Assembly (NCBI GenBank): GCA_021734325.1
Contig: JAIPJF010000001.1
Location: 1-64,000 of the forward strand
Direction: 5' to 3'
Source: Fidelibacterota bacterium
GTDB lineage: Bacteria > Fidelibacterota > UBA8477 > JABMPR01
DNA: 64,000 bases
Shown: piece after piece, positions 33,289 through 43,067 of the stretch
Layout: each line of letters begins with the position of its first letter
Position numbering within the stretch: position 1 is the first letter of the stretch
Made by a program: the position numbers and the translations under genes
Notes under the pieces: generated by a model
Told to the model about the DNA's origin: nothing
What the model saw: only the letters and a program-made list of their open reading frames with translations
The model's database searches: none

Positions 33289-34176
33289 TTAGGATACGCC
33301 CGACTCCCGAAGAATGATACTCACCATCTTTAGTTGATAGGCGATACGTTTTTCCAGAGGAAGTTTTTTACAGGTTTCTGTCGTGAATCCCGGGATACCA
33401 AAACATTCCCCTGCTGACCATGCAGCGCTGTGCTGAACGGGTCCAGCGGCGAGGGAGAAGCGCTCCAGGCCTTCTGGAATGGTCTCATTCATTTCGTCAA
33501 GTAATACCAGAGCAACCCAGGAGGCAGCATCATTGGGAGTATAAATAAGGGTTTGCCCAAGACCGTGATACTGACTGTTGGCCTCCACATACTCCAGGTG
33601 AAAAACAGGACTTTCATGCAGGTCAATGACAACATCGATCTTATGCTGCTTGATCAAAGTGGTTATTTCATAGGCCTCTTTTTCCATGGCGAGTCCATGA
33701 CTATTTCCAGGATAGCAGCGATTTAGATTTCCCATCTCAACATCCACACCCTTTGGAACCTTTATCCTGCGCGTTCCCTGGCGATCGGCAATCTTGTTTG
33801 CCTCTGGAATGATAAAAACCTCTCCTGTTTGCAAAGGGGAATCTGTGAATTTTTTCACTAGGCGGTGAGCACTTTCAAAACCTGCCGGTTCATTGCCGTG
33901 GGTACCACCAATGATCAATATGGAGGGTCCTGCTTCCTTCCCGACGAAGTGAAATATTGGTGTTTCATATTCAGTTGAGTCCATCAGATTTTTATAGAAA
34001 TACGGTCTGGTCTGGAAATAGGATGCGTGAATTTCGCTTGCCTCAGGTGTCAGGTAATTCTTCTGAGTTCCTGCACACGACAGAAGCAACAAAACCAATG
34101 TATTTATGCTGATTATTCTGAATATTAAAATATTTTCACTCCAATCCATTCTTACGCTCCCTGCTTCCCGAATCAT
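33289..34176 (-). CDS. Lipoprotein succinylglutamate desuccinylase/aspartoacylase-like hydrolase 1
   Basis: A 295-aa M14-related zinc hydrolase. The N-terminus carries a lipobox-like LLLLSC (Cys about 34). Zinc ligands are expected in GGTHGNEPAG (His and Glu) and VIDLHESP (His), with the substrate motif LNRCYPG between. Relatives remove acyl groups from N-acyl-aspartate or glutamate or trim gamma-linked residues. It overlaps ggt2 upstream by 4 bp (ATGA). Substrate unknown; context suggests an N-blocked or gamma-linked glutamate compound. Confidence 0.82.
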   Translation of the reverse strand: MIREAGSVRMDWSENILIFRIISINTLVLLLLSCAGTQKNYLTPEASEIHASYFQTRPYFYKNLMDSTEYETPIFHFVGKEAGPSILIIGGTHGNEPAGFESAHRLVKKFTDSPLQTGEVFIIPEANKIADRQGTRRIKVPKGVDVEMGNLNRCYPGNSHGLAMEKEAYEITTLIKQHKIDVVIDLHESPVFHLEYVEANSQYHGLGQTLIYTPNDAASWVALVLLDEMNETIPEGLERFSLAAGPVQHSAAWSAGECFGIPGFTTETCKKLPLEKRIAYQLKMVSIILRESGVS

Positions 34177-35855
34177 TGACCACCAGCGACAACACCGGAC
34201 CGACGCGGGTCTGCAGAGCCAAAGAGTTCACCGGTTTTCTGATCAATCATGATCAGATGGACACCGCCAAAATAATTGTCCATTTCTCCAAACACCTCGA
34301 TCTTATGACCTCTCTTCTCCAACGCATCCAGAAGTGACTGATCAAAGCGCCTTTCAACTGCTATGGTCCTTGAATTGTCCCGACTATAAAAACGTGGTGC
34401 TCTGTTTGCTTCGACTGCATTCTGATCAAAATCGAGGAGATTCGTAATGATCTCAACCATTGTAGCAGGGATACGACCGCCTCCCGGTGTACCGACGATC
34501 ACATAGAGCTCATCATTCTTGAAAATGAACGATGGTGAAATAGTACTCCGTGGCTGCTTATCAGGCTCAATGATATTGGCTTTTGTTGATATGGAAAAAC
34601 TCGTCATGCCGTCATTCAGAAGAAATCCACCCACACTAATGCCGGACCCCCAGTATCGGCTTAAAGTTTGTGTCAGTGACACGGCGTTGCCAGCTCGGTC
34701 AATGACCGATAAATGAGTTGTACTTCCATCGGGATCATCCGACTCATCTGAGAGGGATTCACGAATACTACCGGCTGGCGTATTTTCCCCCTCACCCCAG
34801 ATAGCTTTTCCATGATCCATCTCTGCATAGCGAGATTTTGCATAAGCGTCATCAATCAGAATATCGACGGGGACATCAACGAATTGTGGATCGCCCAAAT
34901 ATTGATCACGATCAGCATATCCAAGTTTCATGGCTTCAGCCATAAAATGGAAAGTACTATCATGGTATTTAAAATCACCCATGGCTCGAATATCCTGCAA
35001 CTCAAGGATATTAAGGATCTCCAGTGTGGTAAGCCCCGATTGCGGAGGCGGAGAACTCACAATATGATAAGCTCTGTAATCGGTGGAAACCGGAGAGAGC
35101 TCAATTGCCTGGTAAGACTGTAGATCAGATTTCCTGATCTGGCCGCCTTCCCGGATCATGATTGTCTCAATGGAATCGGCCAGATCACCCTCATAAAAGA
35201 ATTCAGGACCGTTATCTGCAAGATAACGAAAGGTCCTGAGTATATCAGTATTTACCAGGGTATCTCCAAGTTCGAAGGGAAGCATTTCGTTGAGAAAGAT
35301 GTCAGCAGTTTGTTCGTGTCCACTTAAAATCTCATACGAATCCAGAATCACCTTGTTAAAATGCTCATCGATGACAAAGCCGTTCTTCACTTTTTCAATG
35401 CTCCGTTCAAGAATTTCCTGCCAACTCATGGTTCCGTATTTTTGCAATGCCATAGATAATCCAGCCACCGTTCCTGGCACGAGAACAGCTTTTGCCGTGT
35501 AACCATCCCTGCTCGATCTGAACTCTTTCGGTATTTCATGGGCGGCTCGGGGGTAGTAGTTGATATAGGTCAGTGAATCCTGATCAGCGAGATAGATAAG
35601 CATTCCACCGCCTCCGCCCAGGCCCGAGGCATGTGGTTCAACAACACCCAGAACCATGGCTGTGGCCACTGCTGCATCAATGGCATTGCCTCCCGACTGT
35701 AATATCTCATATCCAAATTCTGCAGCAATTGGGTGAGCGGCTACAACCATTCCCCGGGACTCCAGAGCCACCTTGGGAGGAACATGAGCACAAGCTGCAA
35801 AAAGTAGAATAACAGGAAGTATTAGCCATTGTTCAGGACGATTCGTTCGTAACAC
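34173..35855 (-). CDS. ggt: Gamma-glutamyltransferase 2, lipoprotein
   Basis: A 560-aa Ntn-hydrolase with a lipoprotein signal (ILLFAACAHVPP, Cys about 22). Motifs: GMVVAAHPIA, GGNAIDAAVA, GLGGGGGMLIYL, and the processing site GSTTHLSVIDRAGNAVSLTQ with the Thr nucleophile; VGTPGGGRIP follows. Unlike copy 1 it should be tethered by lipid. The two copies differ along their length, so this is not a recent duplication. Likely role: removing gamma-glutamyl units in the periplasm or at the outer membrane. Confidence 0.93.
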   Translation of the reverse strand: MLRTNRPEQWLILPVILLFAACAHVPPKVALESRGMVVAAHPIAAEFGYEILQSGGNAIDAAVATAMVLGVVEPHASGLGGGGGMLIYLADQDSLTYINYYPRAAHEIPKEFRSSRDGYTAKAVLVPGTVAGLSMALQKYGTMSWQEILERSIEKVKNGFVIDEHFNKVILDSYEILSGHEQTADIFLNEMLPFELGDTLVNTDILRTFRYLADNGPEFFYEGDLADSIETIMIREGGQIRKSDLQSYQAIELSPVSTDYRAYHIVSSPPPQSGLTTLEILNILELQDIRAMGDFKYHDSTFHFMAEAMKLGYADRDQYLGDPQFVDVPVDILIDDAYAKSRYAEMDHGKAIWGEGENTPAGSIRESLSDESDDPDGSTTHLSVIDRAGNAVSLTQTLSRYWGSGISVGGFLLNDGMTSFSISTKANIIEPDKQPRSTISPSFIFKNDELYVIVGTPGGGRIPATMVEIITNLLDFDQNAVEANRAPRFYSRDNSRTIAVERRFDQSLLDALEKRGHKIEVFGEMDNYFGGVHLIMIDQKTGELFGSADPRRSGVVAGGQ

Positions 35856-35888
35856 AGGAGACTCCAGATCACTAAAATGATTAATTAA

Positions 35889-36452
35889 TTACTCTGTCTC
35901 GGTGCTGAAAATATCCAATAATACTGTCTTCACCTGAATGATCTTGTCAATGGATATGAGTGGCACCTTGTTGGCCTCGGCAATCTTTGTGAAAAAGCCA
36001 TCTTCGTTCCCACCCTCCACAACGACGATGCAAGCCCCTGCCTGAGCTGCAACCAGATTAAATTCATCAGATAGGCTGCCACGACGGGCTTTCCCACCAA
36101 CATGCATAGTCACAATGGGAATACCCTGTTTTGTAGCAGCTGAGACCAGTTCCTGAACCCTTTTCAGCTCATCATCCTTATCAATTTTTGCTGCTCCCAA
36201 TCCTTTCGTGCTCCCACCGGAGACAACGATCACAGATTTGACTTTATCTAGACTCTCACCTTTGGCCAGTTTATCCAGGGTAAAGTTCAAACCAGCTTTC
36301 TGTGCCAGTACCTTTACCATGAGGACATCAGCGCTTTGGCCGGCGGCAGTGATCAGGATCGGTTGGTCAGCCTTGAAGGTCTCTGCCATCAAGACAGAGG
36401 TCAGTGTGACTGCCACACCAATAATTTGTATTAATCTATTTCTCAGAAACAT
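35889..36452 (-). CDS. DUF6305-like exported protein
   Basis: A 187-aa protein with a signal peptide (ending SVLMAE). It begins the mature part with DQPILITAAGQSADVLMVKV and later has VIVVSGGSTKGLGAA, PIVTMHVGGKARRG and VVVEGGNEDGFF, a Rossmann-like alternation of strands and glycine loops. I associate this with the DUF6305 family from memory, without a search. It lies 19 bp after the second desuccinylase-like gene and 33 bp before ggt2. It might bind a ligand in the periplasm as a stand-in for a TRAP binding protein, but this is only a guess. Confidence 0.65.
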   Translation of the reverse strand: MFLRNRLIQIIGVAVTLTSVLMAETFKADQPILITAAGQSADVLMVKVLAQKAGLNFTLDKLAKGESLDKVKSVIVVSGGSTKGLGAAKIDKDDELKRVQELVSAATKQGIPIVTMHVGGKARRGSLSDEFNLVAAQAGACIVVVEGGNEDGFFTKIAEANKVPLISIDKIIQVKTVLLDIFSTETE

Positions 36453-36471
36453 TGTTATAACTCCTTATTAA

Positions 36472-37590
36472 TTATTTTAAGTAAACTCCCAAACCATTCG
36501 TGATCATTTCGCTATAGGAGGGAATATTTTTTACAATAATCTGATCATCCTGATGGGAGCTGTTCCAAATATCGAAAGTAGTTGCCAGCCCGGAAAGATG
36601 GCGTGCAACTCGCAGATTCAGGGGAATCCCATCCGCTGGATAGTTAACCTCGATCAGACCGCTTTTTGCCGCCTGCAGATTGTATTTGTCCTTCCCGGTA
36701 ACAATGATATCAGGGGTAACTTTCCCATGGTAGCGACCCTGCAGGGGGTTTGCTGATTCCATGAGGATAACTGGTATGCCCAGTGCATCTCCCCATTCAC
36801 GGTGTGAAAGTCCATGAAAATCAACGGGGGACGGTTCCAGATTAAATAGAATATCTTCCATCTGAAGAGTCATGACGACTTCAGCTGCCAGATCAAAAGC
36901 CAGCTGATGGGCAACGACTGCATTTATTACTGGATATTCCAGGGATGCCTCATGTAGATCAAAGGCTAGATCCACATGCTCCTGTTTCAGCAATTGCATG
37001 ATGGCATATCCTATTTTTTCAGTCAGATTACCGTCCGGACTGCCTGGATAGGATCTATTTAAGTTGCGGGTTTCCGATCCGGAAAGATGTTGCCCTGAAG
37101 GTTGGTGTTCATACACATCTGGGTCCGGCCACTGATCGATGGAATTGGTGTATCGTGAGCCATACCTAAACCAGCGTTCACCGCGCCGCGTTTTGATCAT
37201 GAATCGCTGAGGATTGCCCTCCTGGGGATCATTATGGGTAAAGCCACTGTTATTTGCCCTGGGAAGAATGATGAGCCGACCAGCATCCACTTCAATATTT
37301 TCCATAAGACTCACCGCTGCAATATGACCGGCTGGTTCGTTGGCATGGGTCCCACCCAGGATCAGTACCGTTGCCCCGGCTTGATCTCCTTCAAATATAT
37401 ATACATCAGTATCCCCTGCCGTACCTGCCAAAGGTTTGAAGTAGTCACTCAATTGTAATTTCTGGCACGGGTTGGGATAAATCGGGTCAGGGACATGCAT
37501 GGAAAGAAAATCTATGCCAACGAAGGCAGACACTGAAAGGGCAGAGGCCAGAATGAGCAAACGGGTCAAATGTTTTTTTAAAAAGCTCAT
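36472..37590 (-). CDS. Succinylglutamate desuccinylase/aspartoacylase-like hydrolase 2
   Basis: A 372-aa zinc hydrolase with an N-terminal hydrophobic signal or anchor (about 8-28). Zinc-site motifs: GGTHANEPAGH and FDLHEASLE; the substrate motif is NLNRSYPGSPDG. It is longer than copy 1 (295 aa), with an insert around 120-160. Its start overlaps the stop of the 49-aa gene upstream (ATGA). Expected location is the periplasm. Substrate unknown. Confidence 0.82.
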   Translation of the reverse strand: MSFLKKHLTRLLILASALSVSAFVGIDFLSMHVPDPIYPNPCQKLQLSDYFKPLAGTAGDTDVYIFEGDQAGATVLILGGTHANEPAGHIAAVSLMENIEVDAGRLIILPRANNSGFTHNDPQEGNPQRFMIKTRRGERWFRYGSRYTNSIDQWPDPDVYEHQPSGQHLSGSETRNLNRSYPGSPDGNLTEKIGYAIMQLLKQEHVDLAFDLHEASLEYPVINAVVAHQLAFDLAAEVVMTLQMEDILFNLEPSPVDFHGLSHREWGDALGIPVILMESANPLQGRYHGKVTPDIIVTGKDKYNLQAAKSGLIEVNYPADGIPLNLRVARHLSGLATTFDIWNSSHQDDQIIVKNIPSYSEMITNGLGVYLK

Positions 37591-37736
37591 TTTACGAGGA
37601 AGACTCTCAATAGTAAGGGAATGATAACGATCAAATGGGTCAGTTGTTGTTTCCAGTCACACTCATTGAATAGGTCCTTGATCGAGAGAATCAAAACCAT
37701 TGCTGCTATACCGATATATATGAATTCTAACATCAT
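37587..37736 (-). CDS. 49-aa two-helix membrane protein
   Basis: A short ORF fills exactly the gap between the TRAP-like permease and the second desuccinylase-like gene. Its ATG overlaps the permease stop (TAATG at 37736) and its TGA overlaps the next ATG (ATGA at 37587-37590), so it is coupled at both ends. The product begins MMLEFIYIGIAAMVLI and ends PLLLRVFLVK: two hydrophobic helices (about 4-19 and 34-48) joined by a polar loop with one Cys. It may replace the small DctQ subunit of a TRAP transporter or accompany the Pgs complex. No family recognised. Confidence 0.72.
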   Translation of the reverse strand: MMLEFIYIGIAAMVLILSIKDLFNECDWKQQLTHLIVIIPLLLRVFLVK

Positions 37737-39013
37737 TACACGATCAAATACTTTGCGAACCAGTTAGCACCAATGATCATCATTACACCATAGAATGCCG
37801 TTATCACGATATAGGGAATACAGACTTTTAATATTCGAAAATAATTCGGTTCATCGACCACCTGTGCTGAGAAAATTCCAGCCAGTGCAGTCGGTGGCAT
37901 CATGTCACCAAGACTGGCGATCAGGGTTATGGCTGAGGCAACGATGATCTCATTCCTGCCCAGCAAGGCCAGGAGGAATGGCACTCCAAGAACATAGGAA
38001 GCGCCATATGAGGAGATGGCCCCAAATAGGGGTAGTGATACTGCAATGGCCACATATATCCAGTAAGATGGTATCTGAACAATATTGACAATCAGAAATC
38101 CACGAACACCGCTCAAACTGAGTATCTGGATGAACATACCAATCCCAACTAATATCCCCATCACCGGCATTGCCTTCTTGATCGCCGATTGAGCAACTTT
38201 CCAGTAATTGAAATCACGTCCGGAACGAAAGGCCGCCAAACTGGAAATCACAAATATCAGAGGGAGCCCAAGGGAAGTCAGGTCATTCGGAATGAGACGG
38301 GACAGACTCATCAGAAGGACCAGAACCAGGACAGGTAAAAAGAGTCGTGCTCTATGAATATCCTGGGTTAGTGCAGAAATTTTTTCCAGCACTTCAGAAC
38401 GTACTCCCCTGCTCACATGGGGTCTGGCGATAAAATAAGTCGTAAACAAGGCCAGAGGAACCGTAGCAAATAGCAGTGGGAGTTCAAACCCGATAAACGG
38501 CATGTCGACTCCTCCACCGATGATCATGGCAGGAACGTTGATGGGAGGCGCTATCATTCCATATAAAGCAGCCATGGCGATAATACTTCCAGTCTTGACC
38601 TTTGGAATGCCATAGGCTATAAGCGCCGGCGCGACGACTGCTCCTGTGGTCAGAACTGATGCAGTTGATAGACCAGTCAGCATCCCAGGGATCATAATAA
38701 AGAAGGTGATCGCCGTTAAAAAAAGGAAAGGGTATGCATGGAAGTAACGGACAATGAGACGACTGGTTTCTCCAAGGGCACCAGTTTCCTTTATGATCTC
38801 CATGAATATCATTGCTGTCACAATGATCAGGATAGGATCAAGATAGGAAATACTGCCCTCAACCAGATGGCGAAACGGAACACCAAAACCTGAAAGCAGG
38901 GCACCCGCTATTGATGCCAGAGCGAGCGAAATGCCGATGGGATATTTCCCTATGAACACCGCAATGGCAAATAGTGCCATCATGGCGATCAGAACGAGGA
39001 GTTCAGCGTTCAT
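37736..39013 (-). CDS. dctM: TRAP-type (DctM-like) large permease
   Basis: A 425-aa membrane protein with about 11-12 helices. The stretches TGLSTASVLTTGAVVAPALI and GMIAPPINVPAMIIG are typical of DctM-like and ion-transporter-superfamily permeases, and ASLGDMMPPTALAG repeats the motif in the second half. No DctP binding protein or normal DctQ subunit is encoded nearby; only the coupled 49-aa protein follows. It could import glutamate, a gamma-glutamyl peptide or another organic acid produced by the exported hydrolases. It starts 13 bp after porV. Confidence 0.8.
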   Translation of the reverse strand: MNAELLVLIAMMALFAIAVFIGKYPIGISLALASIAGALLSGFGVPFRHLVEGSISYLDPILIIVTAMIFMEIIKETGALGETSRLIVRYFHAYPFLFLTAITFFIMIPGMLTGLSTASVLTTGAVVAPALIAYGIPKVKTGSIIAMAALYGMIAPPINVPAMIIGGGVDMPFIGFELPLLFATVPLALFTTYFIARPHVSRGVRSEVLEKISALTQDIHRARLFLPVLVLVLLMSLSRLIPNDLTSLGLPLIFVISSLAAFRSGRDFNYWKVAQSAIKKAMPVMGILVGIGMFIQILSLSGVRGFLIVNIVQIPSYWIYVAIAVSLPLFGAISSYGASYVLGVPFLLALLGRNEIIVASAITLIASLGDMMPPTALAGIFSAQVVDEPNYFRILKVCIPYIVITAFYGVMMIIGANWFAKYLIV

Positions 39014-39026
39014 CTAAGATTCCTGT

Positions 39027-40064
39027 TTAAAAACCGGAACTGATCGAAAAGGTCTGGATATTTCCGAAATCACCATAGGGTGTAAACGCGTAATCCAACA
39101 TTAAGGTTTGACCATACAGATTGAGCTTCAATCCACCTCCATAGGCATATTGTTGCAGGTCATAACCCCTGCTGTAACCCCCACGTGCAAACAACATATC
39201 ACGATAGGCATACTCACAGCCGATATTCAATTTCTCGCTGTCGTCGTTGGGATGGGTTCCATTCACAGCAAGGATCAATCGACTTTGGTCTGATTGAAAC
39301 AGACGGTCACCCTGACCCATGAGCTCCATGGATGTGCTTATTTTGAAGCTTGTTGGGAGTGGCCATGGTTCCGTATGCAATCGGACGTCCACGCTTGCGT
39401 TGAGTGAATTCGCCTCATTCGGATCGAACTCACGAATCAGATCGCGCCCTGCAAGCTGCATGTTATTTCCGAAGTTGGTAAATGCCATGCCAATAATAAT
39501 GCCCTTGTATTTGGTATCCAGATAGGTACCCACATCGACACCAACAGCCGTTGCAGACTCATTCCAGATCCGCTCGGAAATGTATTTAACCGTTCCTCCG
39601 AGAGAAAATCGGTCGGTCATGCGCCTGGCATACGTGATGCCGGCAGCGATGCCCTGGGCGTTCCAGAATTGACCCGTTCCTTTCGGGTCCATCTCGGTGG
39701 TGATTTCTTCATCATTCACCGTCATGGAATTCACACTCAAGCCCAAATAGGAGCTGCTGTTCATCGGGATAACCAGAGCACTGAAGTCATGACCGGTATC
39801 CACCAGCCAGGCCTCATGGGAAAATGTCCAGGTAGTTCGATCCAGATTGGTAATCCCTGCCGGATTCCAATACACGGTTGAAGCATCATTTGCTACGGAT
39901 TCGAAGGCTCCCCCCATGGCCAGAGCGCGTGCCCCAACACCCACTTTCAGGAATTGTGCAATGGAGGTGCCTACCTTGCGAAACTCTTCTGCCTGCGCGA
40001 GTTGCAGAGAACCAAGCACAAATGCCAGAGTCAGTAATCGAATGATTATGTTTCTTTTCTTCAT
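39027..40064 (-). CDS. porV: PorV/PorQ-family outer membrane protein
   Basis: A 345-aa barrel protein with a signal peptide (ending LAQAEE). The early motif GVGARALAMGGAFESVANDASTVYWNPAG (about 43-71) is the FadL-like PorV/PorQ signature, and it ends with an aromatic residue (SISSGF). PorV-like proteins escort or anchor type IX secretion cargo at the surface. It follows the 989-aa sorted protein by 10 bp and may serve that cargo specifically. Confidence 0.87.
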   Translation of the reverse strand: MKKRNIIIRLLTLAFVLGSLQLAQAEEFRKVGTSIAQFLKVGVGARALAMGGAFESVANDASTVYWNPAGITNLDRTTWTFSHEAWLVDTGHDFSALVIPMNSSSYLGLSVNSMTVNDEEITTEMDPKGTGQFWNAQGIAAGITYARRMTDRFSLGGTVKYISERIWNESATAVGVDVGTYLDTKYKGIIIGMAFTNFGNNMQLAGRDLIREFDPNEANSLNASVDVRLHTEPWPLPTSFKISTSMELMGQGDRLFQSDQSRLILAVNGTHPNDDSEKLNIGCEYAYRDMLFARGGYSRGYDLQQYAYGGGLKLNLYGQTLMLDYAFTPYGDFGNIQTFSISSGF

Positions 40065-40074
40065 GATGCTTCTC

Positions 40075-43044
40075 CTACCTCACAATGGCCAGTTTGCCGG
40101 TTGTCTGGTCTCCACCCGGTGTACTTATCAAATAATAATAGACACCATAGGATATTTCCTGACCGAAGGTGTTGGTCAGATTCCAGTTTTCGATACCTGT
40201 TCCATTGTCATGATGAAGTTCTTTAACCTTGGTCCCACTCAGAGAATATATCTTAATATCACATTCCTCCGGGAGATACATGAATTTCAAGCTGCTGACG
40301 TTCTCCATGGGATCGAATAGAGAGGTGACCACATAGGGATTGGGAACCACCTTCACACTGGACAGAGCCCCAGCTTCCATGGTTTTATCAATGGTGGGAT
40401 CATCAATCGTAAATGTCAATACATCTCCTGCATAGTAGCTTGAAGTGGTGTCAAAGCCAGATCCGTCCGAGTATGCACTCGTATAGGTGATGATGGTCTT
40501 TTGACCCGCTATGGGCAAGCTTCCTGTTGCACCGGCAATGGAATAAACAACTTTCATCGGCCACTTGCCGGGGAAAAAACCAACAGGATCAAATCCCTTG
40601 AGGGAATCACCTGCAGCAGGTGTGGAACTGGGATATAACACATCACACACATAGATTTCATCTCCGACACTGAAGGCTCCGTCAGCATCCTTATCCTTAT
40701 AGGCGCCCACGATCTGGACTTCAGCCGGTTTTACCCTCCAGACTTCAAAAGGGACCCAGAACATGGCCATTGGCTGTGTTCTGTCCTGAGAATACACCCA
40801 CGACCCTGTATCGGTAAAACGAATCTCATACCCCTGGACCCTGGAGGCAATCGAAGAGGTTGCAACGTTTGTTACTGAAACTGACCAGGATTCGGTTGTA
40901 TCTGTTGCACCAACGACTGAAAGATCCTTCCCCGATCCATCCTCAATGGTCCCAACAGTCCCAATTTCCTGAGTAGAATTGACCTTGATCTGCAGTCCGA
41001 TATCCTCCAGGATGTAATAGGTATCTGAATTTATCTCCATTCCAGATTTAAGGATCTCCTCGCTGGAAACATCCTGAACGGAATAACTGGTCGCCGGAAA
41101 TCCATCAAAGGTGATTTCAAAGGTCGGATCCACTGAGTATCCCTGATCATCCTTGTAAATGATGTACTGCTCGGAATCGATGATATCGAAGGATACAGTA
41201 CCTTCTCCAGCACCCGAAGTATGGTCCGTTTCACTCACTTCCCCCGGTATGTAACCGATGGGTCGAGGCGCCGGAATGACATCGACAAAATTCTTTTCCG
41301 CCGCACTCGTACCCTTGGCGCTTTCATAGGAAGGAATGGAAGCACCCGGTACTCCCTGGTCATATGAGGTGACTGTGTAGGAATAGGTAATTCCATTTAG
41401 AACTGTATTGTCAGTATAGCTATATTTAAGACCGGTATTGTCACCGAGATAATTGGTCGGAGTAATTGGATCGACACCATTTACACTATTATCCAGATCG
41501 AATTGTATCAGAGGTACGTATCCGATCACATTTCCCTGATAATCAGTAATCTCATCACCCCAGGTAACGCCTCCATCTTCACTGCGATAGATCTTGTACC
41601 CTTCGAAATCCAAATCACCTGTTGAGGGATCGGCTGCAAATTCAGGACTATTGTCCCAATAGATAGTGACAGATTCATCACCGGGAACTGCTTTTAATTC
41701 TGGTCCAGGAGGAGCAGAAGGTCCCACAAAGCCAGCCTCGTACATTGTGATGGCCATTTCGCTGTTTTTCATGAAATCTTCATCTGTGTCACCGACAACA
41801 ACGGCAATGGTCCACTTCAGTGTATCGCCGGGAGCCAGTGAAAAAGGTCCTGAGGCAATGATATACACCCAATCTCCCCCAGCGGTGATGGTATTCAGGT
41901 CATCCAGGTGTGGATTGGATCCATGAAAAAATTCACTCTTGATCAATGCCAGGTCCGGATCATTCATATCACTACTGATAATCGGCCATAACTGCTCATC
42001 GGCCGTCGGTCCAGTATCCGTATAATAATGGAAGTCTGTGATCCCCATGTCATTCGGTGTTTCCAGATAGATGATACCATAGTCCATATCCTCCAGACGA
42101 CCATTGGCATTTGCGAGGCTCGCACCACCGATATCTGCATCGATATCACGGTTGAAAATGATTGGATACTGGTTTGAAAACCCGTATCCACTTGGACTGA
42201 TGAGCGTTTCCTGTCCATAATCACTACAATCAGGATCCTGATACATACCGATCCAGGCGCTATCAATCGTTGTGTTACTGGTGTTGTGGATAAAGAATTC
42301 ATAGAATTGAAAATCTTCAGCATAGGATCTACCATAACAATAGGCCATCTGCTCGATCTCTATGCCCAGCGGATTACCCTGGACATTGGCAGCATCGGTA
42401 TACACTGCATACACGTCCCTGTCTGAGACAAACTCATTTTCGTAGACATAGCCTGTAGCACGATCTCGTCGAAAATATCCCGGCCAAAAATGTTCTCCAC
42501 TGGCATCGACGGGCCAGGTAACTGGAATATCGCTATGAGCCAAATAGGGTGTGGTACCGTCAACGTACTTCAGCATTGCTTCCTTACCACTGCCATCATA
42601 ATGCGTTTTGCCAAGGCTACCATCTTTTGCAACCCAATCCTCATTCCCGTTTGCGCTGAAGCCATCAATGACATTCCCGTTGTCCCCATTTTTTGAATTC
42701 TGACGCACGGCGAATAAAAGTGCAAAATCATCTACCATGGAACCATAGGGTTCAGTCTTCGGATAACGAAAGTTATAGAAATCCTTGGAAGGATTGTTGC
42801 CTGGATCTTCAAGACGGGTATCTGTGATCTGGCCATAGTTCATGGTGAGATTACAGAGTTGACCTTTGCTCATCACACCAATGGCTTCATCAATTCTTGC
42901 CGCTGGCTTATTTAGCTTCAATTTGGTATACCAGGGTTTTTTAGGCTGCAGGGAAACATCATCAATTTCCTGTGCAAGCCCTGGCAAGCTGACAATGATG
43001 ATCAACAGGATGATATTCATGAAGTTCGATCTCATATTTTTCAC
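40075..43044 (-). CDS. Large surface protein with type IX-like sorting domain
   Basis: A 989-aa exported protein with a signal peptide (ending LPGLAQ). The N-terminal 450 residues lack a family I recognise. A fibronectin-III-like segment follows (about 455-580, GDESVTIYWDNSPEF and YSYTVTSYDQG). The C-terminus (about 900-989) is a T9SS type A-like domain: VKVVPNPYVV, IKIYSLSGTKVKEL, GVYYYLIST. It lies 23 bp after a TonB receptor and just before porV, so the three form a surface module. It might bind the polymer or substrate taken in by the receptor; there is no direct evidence. Confidence 0.78.
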   Translation of the reverse strand: MKNMRSNFMNIILLIIIVSLPGLAQEIDDVSLQPKKPWYTKLKLNKPAARIDEAIGVMSKGQLCNLTMNYGQITDTRLEDPGNNPSKDFYNFRYPKTEPYGSMVDDFALLFAVRQNSKNGDNGNVIDGFSANGNEDWVAKDGSLGKTHYDGSGKEAMLKYVDGTTPYLAHSDIPVTWPVDASGEHFWPGYFRRDRATGYVYENEFVSDRDVYAVYTDAANVQGNPLGIEIEQMAYCYGRSYAEDFQFYEFFIHNTSNTTIDSAWIGMYQDPDCSDYGQETLISPSGYGFSNQYPIIFNRDIDADIGGASLANANGRLEDMDYGIIYLETPNDMGITDFHYYTDTGPTADEQLWPIISSDMNDPDLALIKSEFFHGSNPHLDDLNTITAGGDWVYIIASGPFSLAPGDTLKWTIAVVVGDTDEDFMKNSEMAITMYEAGFVGPSAPPGPELKAVPGDESVTIYWDNSPEFAADPSTGDLDFEGYKIYRSEDGGVTWGDEITDYQGNVIGYVPLIQFDLDNSVNGVDPITPTNYLGDNTGLKYSYTDNTVLNGITYSYTVTSYDQGVPGASIPSYESAKGTSAAEKNFVDVIPAPRPIGYIPGEVSETDHTSGAGEGTVSFDIIDSEQYIIYKDDQGYSVDPTFEITFDGFPATSYSVQDVSSEEILKSGMEINSDTYYILEDIGLQIKVNSTQEIGTVGTIEDGSGKDLSVVGATDTTESWSVSVTNVATSSIASRVQGYEIRFTDTGSWVYSQDRTQPMAMFWVPFEVWRVKPAEVQIVGAYKDKDADGAFSVGDEIYVCDVLYPSSTPAAGDSLKGFDPVGFFPGKWPMKVVYSIAGATGSLPIAGQKTIITYTSAYSDGSGFDTTSSYYAGDVLTFTIDDPTIDKTMEAGALSSVKVVPNPYVVTSLFDPMENVSSLKFMYLPEECDIKIYSLSGTKVKELHHDNGTGIENWNLTNTFGQEISYGVYYYLISTPGGDQTTGKLAIVR

Positions 43045-43067
43045 TATTTTACCTCACACATTGTCAA

